Positions 9,951 to 19,336 of a stretch of 64,000 bases of DNA are shown here, in pieces. Origin of the DNA: an uncultured Actinomycetes bacterium (GTDB lineage: Bacteria > Actinomycetota > Coriobacteriia > Coriobacteriales > Atopobiaceae); contig OMWB01000006.1 of assembly GCA_900314645.1 (NCBI GenBank), positions 17,626-81,625 on the forward strand, in the 5' to 3' direction. Each line of letters starts with the position of its first letter. Position 1 is the first letter of the stretch. Under the pieces are notes generated by a model, which saw nothing but the letters and a program-made list of their open reading frames with translations, made no database searches and was not told where the DNA came from. Position numbers and translations under genes: made by a program.

Positions 9951-11180
9951 GTGGAACCCAAGAAGACTGAGAAGCTATTGACGCGTCGCGAGGCACTTAA
10001 GCTATTGGCTGGTGCTGGGGCGCTTCTTGCCGCGACGCCCGCATTTGCCGAAACCGAGGAAGAGCTTCGCGCCAAGGCAGACCAGACGCAGGCAGAGATT
10101 GATGAGGTCCAGGGCCAGTATGATGCGGCCATGGGACAACTCAGCGCGCTTGCCGCTGAGGTCGAGGAGCTTTCCATCGCGCAGGCACAGACGCTCGACC
10201 AGATCTACGCGACTGAGGAAGAGATCTACATCACCAAGGGGCAGATTGAGGAGACCGAGGAGGCCATTGCGTCGCGCGAGCGTGAGCTCGAGCGCAAGCA
10301 GGAGCGCCTCTCACGGCGCATCTCGAGTGCCTACAAGTCAGGTGGCACGGATTTCCTGGACATCCTGCTTTCGTCCTCAAGCTTTGAGGAGCTCGAGTCC
10401 AACATCTACTACCTGGATAAGATCAGCCAAAGCGATGCGCAGCTGATCGCGGACGTCAGACAGATCAAGGCCGAGCTTGAGGAGCACAAGGTGGCGCTCG
10501 AAGAGCAGAAGGCCTCCCTTGAAGAGCGCCGCGCTGAGCTCGAGGAGCTCAACGCCATTCAGCAGGCCCAGATTGAGGACCTCCGTGCCGCGCAAGCCGA
10601 GGTCTCATCGCTCCTCTCGAGCCTCGATGCAAAGGTCCAAGAGCTCATCGCCCAGCGTGACGAGGAACTCCTTGCCGCCGAGAGGGAGGCGGAGCGCGCA
10701 CGCGAGGCCGAGGCCGCCGCGGCCGCTGCGGCAGCAGCAAGTGGTGGCAGCTCCGGCGGCAGTTCACGCGTGTATCCTGACCAGATCGTCGCCGGTGCGA
10801 GCGGCTCTCAACAGGCTGTCATCAACGCGTGCTATACCACGCCTTCCCCTGGCGGCGGACTCTGCGCCTGGTGGGTTGAGGACGTCTTCGAGCGCGCTGG
10901 CGTGGGCTCGTGGGGCGGCAACGCTTGCGACCTCTACAACTACTATTGCTTCAGCTCTGATACCAGTGCCATCCAGCCAGGCATGATCGTGGCCGTCTCC
11001 ACCTACCCGTCTGGTGGACTCGGCGCCATCTATGGCCACGTGGGGATCTACATCGGCAACGGCCTGGTGATGGAGAACATCGGCTTCATCAACACCCAGG
11101 GGCTCGACACGTGGATTGCCAGCTATAGCGGCTCGGTTACGCCACGTTGGGGCTGGATGGGTGGCGTGGCCCTGTCCTAA
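9951..11180 (+). CDS. Secreted peptidoglycan hydrolase: coiled coil plus C-terminal CHAP domain
   Basis: GTG 9951 with AGGGGAT upstream gives 409 residues. The N-terminus (LTRREALKLLAGAGALLAATPAFA) looks like a Tat or Sec signal ending in AFA. Residues ~40-245 are a long charged coiled coil of the PcsB/FtsX-partner type, followed by an Ala/Gly/Ser linker. The last ~115 residues form a CHAP amidase/endopeptidase domain with the cysteine in CAWWVEDVF and the histidine in IYGHVGIYIGNG. Cell-wall cleavage during division or remodelling is the likely role. An upstream in-frame ATG at 9846 lacks a ribosome binding site and would bury the signal peptide. Confidence 0.85.
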   Translation: MEPKKTEKLLTRREALKLLAGAGALLAATPAFAETEEELRAKADQTQAEIDEVQGQYDAAMGQLSALAAEVEELSIAQAQTLDQIYATEEEIYITKGQIEETEEAIASRERELERKQERLSRRISSAYKSGGTDFLDILLSSSSFEELESNIYYLDKISQSDAQLIADVRQIKAELEEHKVALEEQKASLEERRAELEELNAIQQAQIEDLRAAQAEVSSLLSSLDAKVQELIAQRDEELLAAEREAERAREAEAAAAAAAAASGGSSGGSSRVYPDQIVAGASGSQQAVINACYTTPSPGGGLCAWWVEDVFERAGVGSWGGNACDLYNYYCFSSDTSAIQPGMIVAVSTYPSGGLGAIYGHVGIYIGNGLVMENIGFINTQGLDTWIASYSGSVTPRWGWMGGVALS

Positions 11181-11204
11181 GCAAGCATTCGAAAGGAGTC
11201 ATGT

Positions 11205-11768
11205 ATGGCGCTCGACAAGGCAAAGACCGCGGTGTTGGTCATCGACGTGCTGGTCACCGAGGGTGACGACACACTCTACAATCCGAGCCCCGAAGAGGAG
11301 CGCGTTGTGGTGAACTCCGCGCGCGTGGTTGACGCGGCACGCGCGGCAGGTATGCCCGTCATCTTCTGCGATGACGCACATATCCTTGGTGTCGACCGCG
11401 AGCTTGACCTGTGGGGTGAGCATGGGGTGCGTGGCAAGGCGGTTCCCAACCCGGCCCTCAAGGCTGGCTCCGGCGATCGTGACTTCATCATTCCCAAGCG
11501 TCGTTACAGCGGCTTCTTTGGGACCGACCTCGACCTCACCCTGCGTGAGTTGGGCGTAGACACCGTCATTGCGGTGGGCGAGGACACCAACATCTGCGTG
11601 CTTCACACGCTGGCAGACGCCTACTTCCTGGGCTATGCCTCTGTGGTGGTCGAGGATGCTACGCGCACGTTCCTGTGCGGAACGCAGGAGGCGGGCATCG
11701 AGCACTTTGTGAAGTGCTACGGCTCTCGCATCGTGAGCACTGACGAGATCGTGGCTGAGCTGGCATAA
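11205..11768 (+). CDS. Isochorismatase-like cysteine hydrolase
   Basis: The 187-residue protein has the compact Rossmann-like fold of the isochorismatase/nicotinamidase superfamily. Candidate catalytic residues are the aspartate in VLVIDVLV, the lysine in IIPKRRYSGFFGTDL and the cysteine in AVGEDTNICVLHTLADAY. Members hydrolyse small amides or vinyl ethers, and sequence alone does not identify the substrate. The start follows AAGGAG. A strong terminator lies just downstream, so this gene ends its transcription unit. Confidence 0.85.
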   Translation: MALDKAKTAVLVIDVLVTEGDDTLYNPSPEEERVVVNSARVVDAARAAGMPVIFCDDAHILGVDRELDLWGEHGVRGKAVPNPALKAGSGDRDFIIPKRRYSGFFGTDLDLTLRELGVDTVIAVGEDTNICVLHTLADAYFLGYASVVVEDATRTFLCGTQEAGIEHFVKCYGSRIVSTDEIVAELA

Positions 11769-11789
11769 GAAGCCAGAAAGCGGTAATTG

Positions 11790-11838
11790 GCCGCCCGCCA
11801 TCTTGGTACACTCCATACCAAGATGGCGGGCGGCTTTG
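11790..11838 (+). terminator. Rho-independent terminator
   Basis: Bases 11790-11808 pair perfectly with 11816-11834 (19 bp, 7-base loop), followed by TTTGTTTG. It terminates the isochorismatase-like gene, 28 bases before the GH2 start. Confidence 0.93.
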
Positions 11839-11865
11839 TTTGTGCATGAGACGGAGGGACGCAGG

Positions 11866-14232
11866 ATGCGCCAAGTTATCGAGCTGACGGATGGTTGGCA
11901 ACTATACCGCGGTGACTCAGAGGTGTGCGAACACGTGAGGGTTCCGCACGACGCGATGCTATCGGAGCCACGCTCGGCCGATGCCGTGACCGGAAACGCG
12001 GGGGCTTACTTCCCAGGTGGCACCTACCGTTACCAGCGGATCATTGACGTTCCTGCGACATGGGAAGGAAAGTGCATCACGCTCGAGCTCGAGGGCGTGT
12101 ACCAAAAGGCCATCGTGCTTGTCGATGGCGTGGAGGTGGCTCGCAACACCTACGGCTACACGGGGTTCATGGTCAACCTCTCGCCAGTCTTGAAACCTGG
12201 TGTGGCGTCTGAGCTCACCGTGGTTGCCGATAACGCACATCAGCCCAACTCTCGGTGGTACTCGGGCAGCGGTCTGTACCGCCCCGTGCGGCTGTACGTG
12301 CAAGAGGCCAATCATCTTGCGCTTGGTGGCGTGCGGGTGACGACGGAGTCGCTGGATCCTGCGAGCATACGCGTGCAGAGCGATGTCGTAGGTGAAGGCG
12401 AGATACAGGTTGACCTGCAGTGGGATGGCGAGGTCGTGGCATCTGCCGCAGGCGTTGACGTATGCCTTGAAGTGCCCGATGCCCGCCTGTGGAGTGCCGA
12501 TGAGCCCAATCTCTACACCTGTCGCGTGAGGCTGGTGTCAGGTGGTGCGGTTGTGGATGAGGAGTACGTAGACGTTGGCATCCGGCAGGTTACCTGGGGT
12601 TCGTTTGGCCTGCGCATCAATGGGCGGGAGACTTTGCTTCGGGGTGGCTGTGTGCACCACACCAAGGGGATACTCGGAGCGGCAGAGCCGGCGGAGGCGG
12701 CATGGCGTGAGGTGGCCGTGATGAAAAGCCATGGCTTCAACGCCATTCGCTCGGCGCATAACCCCATATCAAAGAACATGCTTGCGGCTTGTGACCACCT
12801 CGGCATGTATGTGATGGACGAGTTTGCGGACATGTGGTACCGCCACAAGAACCCTGCGGACTATGCGAGCGACTTCGAGACGTGTTGGGAGGCGGACCTC
12901 GCTGCAATGGTGGAGAAGGACCGCAACCATCCAAGCGTGATCATGTACTCCATTGGCAACGAGAACGCGGAGCCACATGAGGAACGCGGCGTGGCGTGTG
13001 CGCGCCAGCTGGCAGAGCGTGTCCGTAGCCTTGACGTGACGCGTCCGGTGACGGCAGGGGTCAACCCCACCATTCTCTTTGCGTCAAGCCTCGGCATCGA
13101 TTCGTTCAATGGCGATGGCGAGGAGGGCGAGGCGGCCTCCAACGCAGACGGTGGCATGGGGGAGCAGAACGCGAGCCTTCTGTACAACACGTACGTGACC
13201 AAGATGGGCGACGTGATGTCGCTTATCGCACGCATGCCGCAGGTCGGCCGCATCAATGCGCCGTTCTTTGATCAGCTCGACTTGGCTGGCTACAACTATG
13301 CCACGGGACGCTATCTGCCCGACGTGCGGCGCGTTCCAAAGCGTCCGGTATTTGGTGCCGAGACCATGCCTTACGACATTGCACGCAATTGGAGGCTCGT
13401 TGAGTCAATCCCACAGGTGGTGGGGGACTTCATGTGGACATCGTGGGACTATCTGGGCGAGTGCAGCCTCGCGGGCTGGTCCTCTGACCCCGAGATGGTC
13501 AACAAGCCGTTCCCGTGGCTGTGTGCCGACACCGGCGCGCTTGATTTGGTGGGCAACCCAAACGGCGAGTGTGCGATGGCAGAGGTGGTCTGGGACGTTG
13601 CCGATCCGCTGGTCTATGTGCGGCCCTGCACGCTGCCCAATCCCGTGATGGCGCCATGGCGTGGAACCAACTCCATTCCCAGCTGGAGCTGGGCGGGGTG
13701 CGAGGGCGTGAGGACCACCGTTGAGGTGTATACCAAGGCGCCCATCGTCAAGCTCTACCTTAACGGGCGCAATGTGGCCGTAAAGCGCACGCATGAGTGT
13801 CATGCGGACTTTCTCGTGCGATATACGCCGGGAGAGCTGGTCGCGCTTGCGTGCACGGCGCGTGGCGAGGTGTTGGGCAAGGCAACGCTGCAGAGTGCCG
13901 CTGGCCCCTTGCGGCTTGCGCTGACGCGTGAGCCACGACGCCTACCAGGCACTGATGGTGCGGGTGACCTGGTGTTTGTTGATGTGGCGGCGACCGATGC
14001 TGACGGCGTTGTGGAGGCAAGCTGCGACCAAGAGGTAAGCATCACCGTTTCTGGAGGCGAGCTGGTTGCCTTTGGCAGCGCCGCCCAGAAGTCCGAGCGT
14101 TCGTACCTCGAGGGTTGCTTCCCGCTTCGTTACGGGCGAGGCCTTGCCGTGGTACGTCTGGGCGAAGGGCCCTGCACCATCACCGCAGAGGCCGAGGGCA
14201 TCGAGACTGCCTGCTTGACTTGCGGTTGTTGA
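11866..14232 (+). CDS. Glycoside hydrolase family 2 (beta-galactosidase/beta-glucuronidase type)
   Basis: The 788-residue protein starts at ATG 11866 behind ACGGAGGGAC. Sugar-binding, immunoglobulin-like and TIM-barrel domains follow in GH2 order. The barrel shows LLRGGCVHHTKGILGA, the acid/base glutamate in MYSIGNENAE near residue 364 and the nucleophile glutamate in VFGAETMPYD near 499. C-terminal beta domains (VEVYTKAPIVKLYLNGRNV) resemble those of bacterial GH2 enzymes with extra DUF4982-type modules. There is no signal peptide, so it should act inside the cell on imported oligosaccharides. Galactosidase activity is the default guess. Its stop codon lies inside the downstream inverted repeat. 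Confidence 0.9.
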   Translation: MRQVIELTDGWQLYRGDSEVCEHVRVPHDAMLSEPRSADAVTGNAGAYFPGGTYRYQRIIDVPATWEGKCITLELEGVYQKAIVLVDGVEVARNTYGYTGFMVNLSPVLKPGVASELTVVADNAHQPNSRWYSGSGLYRPVRLYVQEANHLALGGVRVTTESLDPASIRVQSDVVGEGEIQVDLQWDGEVVASAAGVDVCLEVPDARLWSADEPNLYTCRVRLVSGGAVVDEEYVDVGIRQVTWGSFGLRINGRETLLRGGCVHHTKGILGAAEPAEAAWREVAVMKSHGFNAIRSAHNPISKNMLAACDHLGMYVMDEFADMWYRHKNPADYASDFETCWEADLAAMVEKDRNHPSVIMYSIGNENAEPHEERGVACARQLAERVRSLDVTRPVTAGVNPTILFASSLGIDSFNGDGEEGEAASNADGGMGEQNASLLYNTYVTKMGDVMSLIARMPQVGRINAPFFDQLDLAGYNYATGRYLPDVRRVPKRPVFGAETMPYDIARNWRLVESIPQVVGDFMWTSWDYLGECSLAGWSSDPEMVNKPFPWLCADTGALDLVGNPNGECAMAEVVWDVADPLVYVRPCTLPNPVMAPWRGTNSIPSWSWAGCEGVRTTVEVYTKAPIVKLYLNGRNVAVKRTHECHADFLVRYTPGELVALACTARGEVLGKATLQSAAGPLRLALTREPRRLPGTDGAGDLVFVDVAATDADGVVEASCDQEVSITVSGGELVAFGSAAQKSERSYLEGCFPLRYGRGLAVVRLGEGPCTITAEAEGIETACLTCGC

Positions 14233-14334
14233 CGGAAACGGGGCTTGCCATGTCAACATGCGCTTGAGGTTGCTGCAAATCACAGAGCAACCTCAAGCGC
14301 GTGTTGACATGGCAAGCCCCGTTTCCGTCAACAA
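14226..14334. repeat. Long inverted repeat (49-bp arms, one mismatch) built from GTTGAC-N18-GTCAAC units
   Basis: Bases 14226-14274 pair with 14286-14334 around an 11-base loop, with one G-T mismatch. Each arm carries one 30-bp unit (14228-14257 and 14303-14332). The stop codon of the GH2 gene lies within the left arm and the convergent C69 gene ends 14 bases beyond the right arm. It can act as a two-way terminator; the unit architecture matches the repeat at 4951-5045 although the 18-bp core differs. Confidence 0.92.
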
Positions 14335-14347
14335 TCGCTTTTGGTGG

Positions 14348-15841
14348 TTAGCCGTCAGAGCGAGCAAAGCGGTTCTGCATGCCCATGCTGGCGATGTAGA
14401 GCACCTTGGAGAGCAGCGCATCGGTCTCGCGACGCAGCATGTCGGCGATGCGCTGGTTGGCTGCCGCAAGCTCGCTCGCCGGGCCATCCGTCACCTCATT
14501 GACGACGACACCTGCTTGCGCACCGACCTTCATCTGGTAACGCTCGATGTCAGCGACACAATCTCCGAAGTGGGCGTCGGCCATGGCCGCGATGAGGCGG
14601 TTTGTCCAGTAGAAGCTCTCGGTAGTGACCTGCGCATCCGTGTTGGCCAGGTAGTCGGGCACCTCGTCAACGTTGGCGAAGAAGGGGACAAGCGCGTTGA
14701 AGGCGTTGGAGCCGTAGGCCATCCACTGCAGCGCGCGCGTCTCGGAGCTGGCGTAGGGCCGCAGTTGCATGGCGGCAAGCTGTCCGTTGCGGTTGATGCC
14801 GATGGGACGATACAGCCCGCGGGTCGCTTCAGTGCCGCGACGGCTGTATGGGTCGAACGGCGTACCCTGATAGTGCAGCGAGAGCGCATACTTGACGTCT
14901 TCCATGGTGATCTTGCGCTCGGGCATGCGACACCAGGGGATGTCGTTGTCCTCGGGGCGGAAGTCGGCGTCGGGGCCGTCCCAGGTGTTGCTTCGCGGGT
15001 TGAGGAAGCGCTGCATGGACCAAGCGCGCGGGGTGTTGTACACGTGGTCAGCGTCGCTTGCGCTGCCAAAGGCCTCACGGGGGTTGAAGATGTCGGGGGA
15101 ATCTCCCTCCTCGCGCAGGGTGAGGTCAAGGTGGAAGCGCGCCATCCAGGCGCGCAGGTCCGCGCTCGCCATGCACTCGTGCTGGGGTCCTTCGGCATCA
15201 CTGAGGTCAAACGCGTCAATTCCCAGCTGGTTGGGCATGGTGACGTAGCAGTCGTCCGGCACGCGGCGGGCAATCCAGTGATGTCCGCCCACTGTCTCCA
15301 TCCACCAGATCTCGTCAACGTCAGAGAAGGCGATGCCGTTCATCTCGTAGGTGCCATAGTGCTCGAGGAGGGCGCCAAGCCGACGTACGCCGTCGCGCGC
15401 GGAGGTGGCGTAGGGGAGGACGAGGGTGACCATATCCTCCTCGCCGATGCCGCCGGCAACTTCTTGCTGGTAGCTGGGCTCACCTGGCGTTCCTACGGCC
15501 TTCTGCAACCTGACGAGTGGGTCGGCGGCGAGCACGCGCTCGTTTGAGGTGAGGGTCTCGGTGGCCGACATGGCCACGTTCAGGGTATTGACGCCCGCCT
15601 CGGCCCAGATGCCCTCGTCGAGCAGTGCGTTAGGCACCGACGTATAGCGCATGGGCTCTTCGTCAAGCTCGATCTCCACATGAGAGAGCACGCTGCGGTA
15701 GTGCCTAGGCTGATCCTCAGGCTTGACCACGACCATCTTTTTTGGCGTGAACTCGCCGTTCGGAGAGTCCTCATTGCGGGCGATGATGGTTGATCCGTCG
15801 TAGCTTGCGAGCTTTCCAACGAGCAGGGTGGTGCAGGGCAT
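14348..15841 (-). CDS. C69 family dipeptidase (PepD-like)
   Basis: The 497-residue protein begins MPCTTLLVGKLASYDGSTIIARNEDSPNGEF. Family C69 enzymes are N-terminal-nucleophile hydrolases, and the cysteine at position 3 should become the catalytic N-terminal residue after removal of Met-Pro. Other family segments are EIWWMETVGGHHWIARRVPDD and the ARNED motif. It cleaves dipeptides in the cytoplasm, consistent with peptide fermentation. It is transcribed alone, towards the GH2 gene, with a long hairpin between them. Confidence 0.93.
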   Translation of the reverse strand: MPCTTLLVGKLASYDGSTIIARNEDSPNGEFTPKKMVVVKPEDQPRHYRSVLSHVEIELDEEPMRYTSVPNALLDEGIWAEAGVNTLNVAMSATETLTSNERVLAADPLVRLQKAVGTPGEPSYQQEVAGGIGEEDMVTLVLPYATSARDGVRRLGALLEHYGTYEMNGIAFSDVDEIWWMETVGGHHWIARRVPDDCYVTMPNQLGIDAFDLSDAEGPQHECMASADLRAWMARFHLDLTLREEGDSPDIFNPREAFGSASDADHVYNTPRAWSMQRFLNPRSNTWDGPDADFRPEDNDIPWCRMPERKITMEDVKYALSLHYQGTPFDPYSRRGTEATRGLYRPIGINRNGQLAAMQLRPYASSETRALQWMAYGSNAFNALVPFFANVDEVPDYLANTDAQVTTESFYWTNRLIAAMADAHFGDCVADIERYQMKVGAQAGVVVNEVTDGPASELAAANQRIADMLRRETDALLSKVLYIASMGMQNRFARSDG

Positions 15842-16013
15842 GGCCGCTCCTTCTTATGGTGGTGGTGACGTGCTCATTGTAGACGGAACCCCGGATGGGA
15901 GAGCTCCGTTTACAGGAAGCATCGAGCGCCTACAAAACTGCTGCTCCAAGGCTCCCTTTGTCTTGTTACCATAGACGGGTATGGCGTTCTAGTCCGTGAG
16001 CAAAGGAGCACTT

Positions 16014-17561
16014 ATGGGACAGCTCTTCCTCATGTTCGTCCTCGCACTCTCGCCCATCATCTGCCTCATCATCGCGCTTATCGCGCTCAAGCAGCAGGCG
16101 TGGATCGCCAGCTTCGAGGCGCTTGCCGTGGCGGTGGTGGTGTCTATGGTTGTCTGGCACATGAAGCCGCTTGAGGTCGTCACTGCCGCGCTGGAGGGCT
16201 GTCTCTTTGCACTCTGGCCCATCGTCATCGTGATCATCGCGGCGGTCTACACCTACAACTTGGCGGTCTGCACGCACGCAATGGATAAGATCAAGCAGAT
16301 GCTGACCTCGGTCTCGTCGGACCGCCGCGTGCTGACCCTTCTCATCGTCTGGTGCTTCGGCAACTTCATGGAAGGCATGGCTGGCTTTGGCACCGCTGTG
16401 GCCATCCCCGCATCCATGATGATGGCCTTGGGCGTTGACCCCATCACGTCCATCCTCGCCTGCCTCATCGCCAACGGCACGCCCACCATGTTCGGCTCCA
16501 TCGGCATCCCCACCACCACGCTCGCTTCCATCACGGGCATCGTGGAGACCGACCTTGCCTTTACGCAGGCACTGCAGGTGTTCCCCTTTGTCATCGCGTG
16601 CCCGTTCCTCATGGTCATGCTGGTGGGCGACGGCTTCAAGGCGCTCAAGGGTGTCGTCCCCATCACGCTGGTTGCGGGTCTCTCCTTTGCCATTCCTGAG
16701 ATCATTGCCGCGCGCTTCATTGGTGCCGCTCTGCCTGACGTGGTCGGCGCGGTCTGCTCGCTGGCTTGCACGTTCCTCATGGCGTTGCGCATGAAGGGCA
16801 CGCCCGTTCCGGAGGAGGAGCGCCTGAAGGTTGCTGCTGGCCGCGGAAAGCTCACCGTTCACGACGCGTTGGTGGCGTGGTCCCCGTTCATCCTCATCTT
16901 TGTGGTGCTCCTGCTCACGAGCTCGCTCGTTCCCTTCATCTCCAAGCCGCTCTCGGCCATCAAGACGCAGGTTCAGGTGTATGCGGGCGAGAACCCTGCC
17001 ACACTCACCTTCTCGTGGATCAATACGCCGGGCGTCCTCATTCTGCTGTGCGGCATTGCGGGCGGTTTCATTCAGGGCTGCCCCATCAGGCAGATGCTCT
17101 CGGTGCTTGCCGCTACCATCAAGCAGATGTCCAAGACCATCCTCACCATGCTCGGCGTGCTGTCAGTGGCCAAGATCATGGGCTACTCGGGCATGATCGC
17201 GAGTATCGCCGCCTTCTTCGTAGGCTCGCTGGGCAACCTCTATCCGCTGGTTGCTCCCGCGCTCGGTGCACTGGGCACCTTCGTGACGGGCTCTGGCACC
17301 TCGTCTGAGGTTCTCTTCGGTAACGTCCAGCTGCAGGCCGCGCAGTCCATCGGCGTCAACGAGACCTGGCTCGTGGCATCCAACTCGCTGGGCATCTCCG
17401 CCGGCAAGATGCTCTCTCCGCAGAACGTGGCCATCGGCTGCGCCGCATGCGACCTCTCCGGCAAGGACGGCGAGATCATCTCCAAGATCGCGCCGTATGC
17501 CTTTGGCTTCCTGATTCTGATGATGGCCATGACCTACGCTGGCGTGATGGTTGGCCTGTAA
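16014..17561 (+). CDS. L-lactate permease (LldP family)
   Basis: This is a 515-residue, roughly 13-14-segment membrane protein. Recognisable lactate permease features are MEGMAGFGTAVAIPASMM near residue 120, NGTPTMFGSIGIPTTT, and the C-terminal FVTGSGTSSEVLFGNVQ and SAGKMLSPQNVAIGCAA. It carries lactate, or glycolate, with protons. ATG 16014 follows AAAGGAG at good spacing; GTG 15996 would add six residues. Placement a few kilobases from larBCE fits lactate metabolism, but the genes are not one operon. A hairpin terminator follows. Confidence 0.92.
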   Translation: MGQLFLMFVLALSPIICLIIALIALKQQAWIASFEALAVAVVVSMVVWHMKPLEVVTAALEGCLFALWPIVIVIIAAVYTYNLAVCTHAMDKIKQMLTSVSSDRRVLTLLIVWCFGNFMEGMAGFGTAVAIPASMMMALGVDPITSILACLIANGTPTMFGSIGIPTTTLASITGIVETDLAFTQALQVFPFVIACPFLMVMLVGDGFKALKGVVPITLVAGLSFAIPEIIAARFIGAALPDVVGAVCSLACTFLMALRMKGTPVPEEERLKVAAGRGKLTVHDALVAWSPFILIFVVLLLTSSLVPFISKPLSAIKTQVQVYAGENPATLTFSWINTPGVLILLCGIAGGFIQGCPIRQMLSVLAATIKQMSKTILTMLGVLSVAKIMGYSGMIASIAAFFVGSLGNLYPLVAPALGALGTFVTGSGTSSEVLFGNVQLQAAQSIGVNETWLVASNSLGISAGKMLSPQNVAIGCAACDLSGKDGEIISKIAPYAFGFLILMMAMTYAGVMVGL

Positions 17562-17604
17562 AGTTGCAAAGGACATCGAGTCCTCGCTATGCCCATTAGC
17601 TCAA

Positions 17605-17641
17605 CGGCGAGCGTCGCCCCCTCTCTGGGCGGCGCTCGCCG
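17605..17641 (+). terminator. Terminator hairpin after the lactate permease
   Basis: A 15-bp stem (17605-17619 with 17627-17641, one G-T wobble) lies 43 bases past the permease stop. The T run is weak. Confidence 0.7.
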
Positions 17642-17724
17642 CATTGGTACACGCGACATGGACGCGGATGTCAGCTCACATAGTAAAATGAAGGCGTCTC
17701 CCTGTATGGCTGATGGGAGTCGAT

Positions 17725-18609
17725 ATGGACAATCGTCTGAGGCAGCAAACCAAAGCATTAGCTGACAAGGCAACGAGCCTTGCTAGTGATGCGCTGACGA
17801 ATGCAGCGTCCGCTGCGACAGACTTCGGGGAGTCGGTGAGCGCCGCGGTAAACAGCACGGCCTCTGCATACAAAGAGGCCGTTGACGAGGTTCGCGACTC
17901 CCTTCCAGCATTCAAGGACATCGTGGCCCAGGCGGCACGTATGCCAGGCGTCTCCGTCGACCGTACAACCTATCTGTCGGTGGCCTTGGGAAGGCGTCGT
18001 GACCAGCGCATCATTCAGGCGGCTATCAAGACAACGCCGGCGTATGCGGGAATATCGGACCGTGACATCGAGCTTGCGGCGCGCAAGTCGATCGCAAAGG
18101 AGCGACGGCGTACCACGCTCATCTCCGCAGCCGCAGGTATTCCCGGAGGGGCAGCGATGGCGGCGACGGTGCCAGCCGACCTCGTGCAGTTCTGGATGCA
18201 TCTGCTGCGTGTCCTTCAGAAGCTTTCGTACCTCTATGGCTGGGGAGACTTGGTGTCTCTTGACGGTCGCGAGCCAGATGTTCCCAAACGCGCTGCCGTC
18301 GTGCTGTTCCTGGCAACGATGGCTGGGATCGAGGAGGCAGACGGCGCCTTGCGGTCACTGGCGATTCTCAGAGTATCTGGTGCCCAAGAGAGCGACTTGC
18401 GCGCGGCTCTGCTTCGGGAGCCCTACAGCTCGGCTGTCGCTGCCTCGTCCGCGGCGCTGAGCACGCGTTTGACGACGAGGCTGACTGGACAGGTGGCCGA
18501 GAAAGCCATTCCCGTCGTCGGCGGTCTCATATCCGGCAAGGTCAGCAACGCCAGCTTCAACGATATGGCCAAGCGTCTGCACAAGCAGCTTAAGACTTAC
18601 GGTGGGTAA
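17725..18609 (+). CDS. EcsC family protein
   Basis: The 294-residue protein has the central EcsC segment: AAGIPGGAAMAATVPADLVQFWMHLLRVLQKLSYLYGW, followed by a C-terminal ISGKVSNASFNDMAKRLHKQL. EcsC was named from the Bacillus ecs operon and its biochemical role is unknown. The N-terminal ~90 residues are Ala-rich and helical. ATG 17725 has GGGAG at suitable distance; ATG 17713 is an alternative. There is no clear signal peptide. It stands alone between the lactate permease terminator and the HD-domain gene. Confidence 0.75.
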   Translation: MDNRLRQQTKALADKATSLASDALTNAASAATDFGESVSAAVNSTASAYKEAVDEVRDSLPAFKDIVAQAARMPGVSVDRTTYLSVALGRRRDQRIIQAAIKTTPAYAGISDRDIELAARKSIAKERRRTTLISAAAGIPGGAAMAATVPADLVQFWMHLLRVLQKLSYLYGWGDLVSLDGREPDVPKRAAVVLFLATMAGIEEADGALRSLAILRVSGAQESDLRAALLREPYSSAVAASSAALSTRLTTRLTGQVAEKAIPVVGGLISGKVSNASFNDMAKRLHKQLKTYGG

Positions 18610-18715
18610 GTCAAAAAGGCCAACATGAGAAGCCTGGCGATTTGTCGTATGTCATCGATTGCGAAGACTTACGCCTATCATGGGATGAGTGACATGCGAT
18701 GAAGGGGAGTCAACC

Positions 18716-19306
18716 ATGGACGAGCGCCTCACCAAACAGCTTGGCTTTGCGTTGGAGCTGGACAAAGAGAAGAGCATCTTGCGGCAAACGCATCTCTCGG
18801 GACGGGGCCGGCGTGAGAACGATGCGGAGCACGCGTGGCACATGGCCATCATGAGCTACCTGCTGCGCGAGTACGCCAACGAGGAGGTCGACATCGCCCA
18901 CGTCATGCTCATGTGCCTCATTCATGACGTCGTGGAGATTGATGCGGGGGATACCTACGCCTACGACGCGGAGGGGCTGAAGACGCAGGCTGCGCGCGAG
19001 GAGGCTGCCAAGCAGCGCATCTTTGGCCTGCTGCCGGATGACCAGGCGGCAGAGCTTATGGCGCTCTTTGACGAGTTCGAGGCGTACGAGACGCCCGAGT
19101 CGAAGTTCGCGCATGCGATGGACAACCTGCAGCCGCTGATGCTGAACACCAGCAACGGTGGGGGAGACTGGGCAGAGCACGGCGTCAATGCCGAGCAGGT
19201 GTACGGGCGGCAACGAAAGACGGCCCTTGGCTCCCAGCGCATCTTTGACGAGGTCATCGACCCAGCCATTAAGGAGCACATCGCGCTCGGCAACATCAAG
19301 CCATAA
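18716..19306 (+). CDS. HD-domain hydrolase (YfbR/5-prime-deoxynucleotidase-like)
   Basis: The 196-residue protein carries the metal-binding histidines and HD pair in ENDAEHAWHMAIM and LMCLIHDVVEIDAGDTYAYD, as in the small HD hydrolases that dephosphorylate nucleoside monophosphates. A conserved late segment is ENLQPLML-like (DNLQPLMLNTSNGG). The start is ATG 18716 behind AGGGGAG. Nucleotide clean-up is the likely job; the exact substrate is not evident. Its 3-prime side runs directly into the RAYT repeat array. Confidence 0.85.
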   Translation: MDERLTKQLGFALELDKEKSILRQTHLSGRGRRENDAEHAWHMAIMSYLLREYANEEVDIAHVMLMCLIHDVVEIDAGDTYAYDAEGLKTQAAREEAAKQRIFGLLPDDQAAELMALFDEFEAYETPESKFAHAMDNLQPLMLNTSNGGGDWAEHGVNAEQVYGRQRKTALGSQRIFDEVIDPAIKEHIALGNIKP

Positions 19307-19336
19307 ATGAACCGCACCACGAGGGTTGGACCTCGT

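Noticed and set aside
14258..15547. 429-codon plus-strand frame
   Set aside because: Antisense of the C69 dipeptidase and starts inside the inverted repeat.
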